A stretch of DNA of 64,000 nt from Thermomonospora echinospora (GTDB taxonomy: Bacteria > Actinomycetota > Actinomycetes > Streptosporangiales > Streptosporangiaceae): NCBI RefSeq assembly GCF_900108175.1, contig NZ_FNVO01000010.1:1-64000 (forward strand), in the 5' to 3' direction. The notes below the pieces were generated by a model. The model worked only from the letters and a program-made list of their open reading frames with translations, had not been told where the DNA came from and searched no databases. Position 1 is the stretch's first letter; every line of letters starts with the position of its first letter. Positions 62,756 to 64,000 of this stretch are shown here, piece by piece. A program made the position numbers and the translations under genes.

Positions 62756-64000
62756 TCAGCTCGTACGGGAGCTGTAGATGGCCTCCAGCAGGGCGTTGGT
62801 GGTCGCGGACGAGTGGGACAGCGGGTCGCCGCATCCGCAGGCGCAGACCGTTCGGGGATCCTGGTCCGGCGGGGGGAGCCGCACCGGCTGGGTCGGCGGC
62901 GCCTGGTTGGTGAACGGGATCCGGTCGGCGGAGGCGGTCTGTTCGGCGGGCTGGGCGTGCCCGGACGGCTCGTACAACTGCAGGTGGGAGATCGGGCGGG
63001 CCTTGTCGGTGCCGTACAAGTAGGCGGCCAGGCCGGTCACCAGGCGGTGGACGTCCGGCTGCGGGCGGACGACCAGGCGCAGGAACTGGCTGCCGCCGCC
63101 CAGCTTGTTGCCGCACTCGCGGACGAAGACCCCGTGCTCGTTCAGCAGGTAGTCGCGCAGGCCGACGCCGTCCCGGCCGTCCGGCAGCCTGATCATGATG
63201 AAGTTGCCCTGCGACGGGAAGACCTTCAGCCCCGGCAGCGACTCCAGTTGCCCGGCCATCGCCCGGCGGTCGGCGGCCAGCCGGGCCAGGCTCTGCAGGT
63301 ACTCCTCCCGGTGCTCCTTGAGCAGGAACACCACCACCTCGGCGAAGGAGTTGAGGTTCCACTTGGGCAGCGCCCGGCGGACCCGGCCCGCCAGCGCCGG
63401 GTTGGCGACCAGATAGCCGAACCGGATGCCGTGCAGCCCGAAGTTCTTGCCCAGGCTCTTGAGGACGATCACGTTGGGCCGGATCGCGGCCTCGTCGGCC
63501 ACGCTGGTCAGCGGCTCGGCGTCCACGAAGTCGATGAACGACTCGTCCACCACCACCAGGTCCAGGTCCACCAGCAGGTCCAGCAGGCGCAGCACCTCGC
63601 GGCGCGCCACGTAGCCGCCGTCCGGGTTGTTGGGGTTGCAGACCACGGCCACCCGTGAGCCCCGCTCGCGGACGAAGCCGGTGAAGGCGTCCACGTCGAA
63701 GGCGAAGTCGTGGGCCTCCGGCAGCCGGAACATGTCCACGCGCTTGCCGGTCTCCAGCGGCTGGTCGGTCCAGCGGCCGAACGTGGGGATCGGGGTGGCC
63801 AGGCTCTCGCGGACCAGCAGATGGTCGATCCAGGTGATCAGCTCGGTGGAGCCGTTGCCCATCGCCACCGTCTGCGGGTTGAGCCCCAGCGTGCCGCACA
63901 GCTCGGCGGTGATGGTGTCGGCGTCGCTCGGGTAGTACTTCAGGACGGTCTCCAGCATGCCCCCCAGCCGGCCGAACATCTCGGGCGTCGGGAAGTACGG
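62756..64000 (-). CDS. PLP-dependent aminotransferase, 5' end beyond the window
   Basis: Class I/II aminotransferase of the histidinol-phosphate/CobC-like group; the frame is open to the right edge (PYFPTPEMFGRLGGM), so the true start lies outside. Seen: MGNGSTELITWIDHLL, VAVVCNPNNPDGGYVARREV, LVVVDESFIDFVDAEP and the PLP lysine in VLKSLGKNFGLHGIRFGYLV; FLRLVVRP closes the fold. The last 75 residues are an odd tail ending with CACGCGDPLSHSS. Substrate unknown. Confidence 0.85.
   Translation of the reverse strand, partial: PYFPTPEMFGRLGGMLETVLKYYPSDADTITAELCGTLGLNPQTVAMGNGSTELITWIDHLLVRESLATPIPTFGRWTDQPLETGKRVDMFRLPEAHDFAFDVDAFTGFVRERGSRVAVVCNPNNPDGGYVARREVLRLLDLLVDLDLVVVDESFIDFVDAEPLTSVADEAAIRPNVIVLKSLGKNFGLHGIRFGYLVANPALAGRVRRALPKWNLNSFAEVVVFLLKEHREEYLQSLARLAADRRAMAGQLESLPGLKVFPSQGNFIMIRLPDGRDGVGLRDYLLNEHGVFVRECGNKLGGGSQFLRLVVRPQPDVHRLVTGLAAYLYGTDKARPISHLQLYEPSGHAQPAEQTASADRIPFTNQAPPTQPVRLPPPDQDPRTVCACGCGDPLSHSSATTNALLEAIYSSRTS

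Overview
The window comes from a high-GC, Gram-positive filamentous actinomycete. The signs are strong G/C bias at third codon positions, many GTG/TTG starts, ATGA/GTGA stop-start overlaps, a WhiB protein, PknB-type kinase, CYTH-CHAD protein, CU044_5270-type protein and a streptomycete-style gas vesicle cluster (gvpY/gvpZ). I would guess Streptosporangiales (Thermomonosporaceae-like) or Streptomycetales, but the sequence alone does not fix the family.

Bases 1-6000 are a decayed, less G+C-rich accretion zone. They hold a direct repeat at the left edge, two paralogous small membrane-protein genes each followed by a hairpin with a conserved loop and a changed stem, and two 47-bp copies of the 3' half of a tRNA-Gly(CCC) gene. 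The tRNA halves bracket an AbiEii-type nucleotidyltransferase with its partner. Remnants of an IS701-type transposase and perhaps a tyrosine recombinase lie near a PknB-like kinase.

Bases 6000-21600 are mixed chromosomal genes: SUKH-like protein, Nudix hydrolase, AraC regulator, VOC protein, a PadR-ABC-FtsX operon, a second PadR operon with a glycosidase-like protein behind a perfect 24-bp palindrome, an EndoQ-type PHP nuclease, NADP-glutamate dehydrogenase, an LppX-like lipoprotein and an ECF sigma/CU044_5270 pair. One leader of about 76 bp occurs twice, on either side of that sigma locus.

Bases 21700-26600 form a polyphosphate block: a PHO-box-like promoter, ppk1, overlapping mutT1 and a convergent CYTH-CHAD gene. 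Bases 26800-38500 hold an ECF sigma factor, a MarR/MFS pair with its operator, TetR, GNAT and WhiB genes, a solo tnpB element with matched end hairpins, a rhomboid protein, an SDR, a pentapeptide-type membrane protein, Spo0M, and an SMR transporter behind a guanidine-III riboswitch, which marks it as a guanidinium exporter.

Bases 38762-45250 are a complete ten-gene gas vesicle operon (Y-Z-A-F-G-O-J-L-S-K) with very short or overlapping junctions. Several of its proteins carry low-complexity charged or repeated tails, and GvpK carries five 19-residue N-terminal repeats.

The rest of the window holds a FadE5-like acyl-CoA dehydrogenase behind a CRP-type site, a SigE-family sigma factor with a membrane partner, a two-component system divergent from a lipoprotein-adaptor-ABC-permease operon, a thioesterase, a five-gene sigma/zinc-finger/ABC-2 operon, an LLM monooxygenase with its FMN reductase, and a PLP aminotransferase cut by the right edge.
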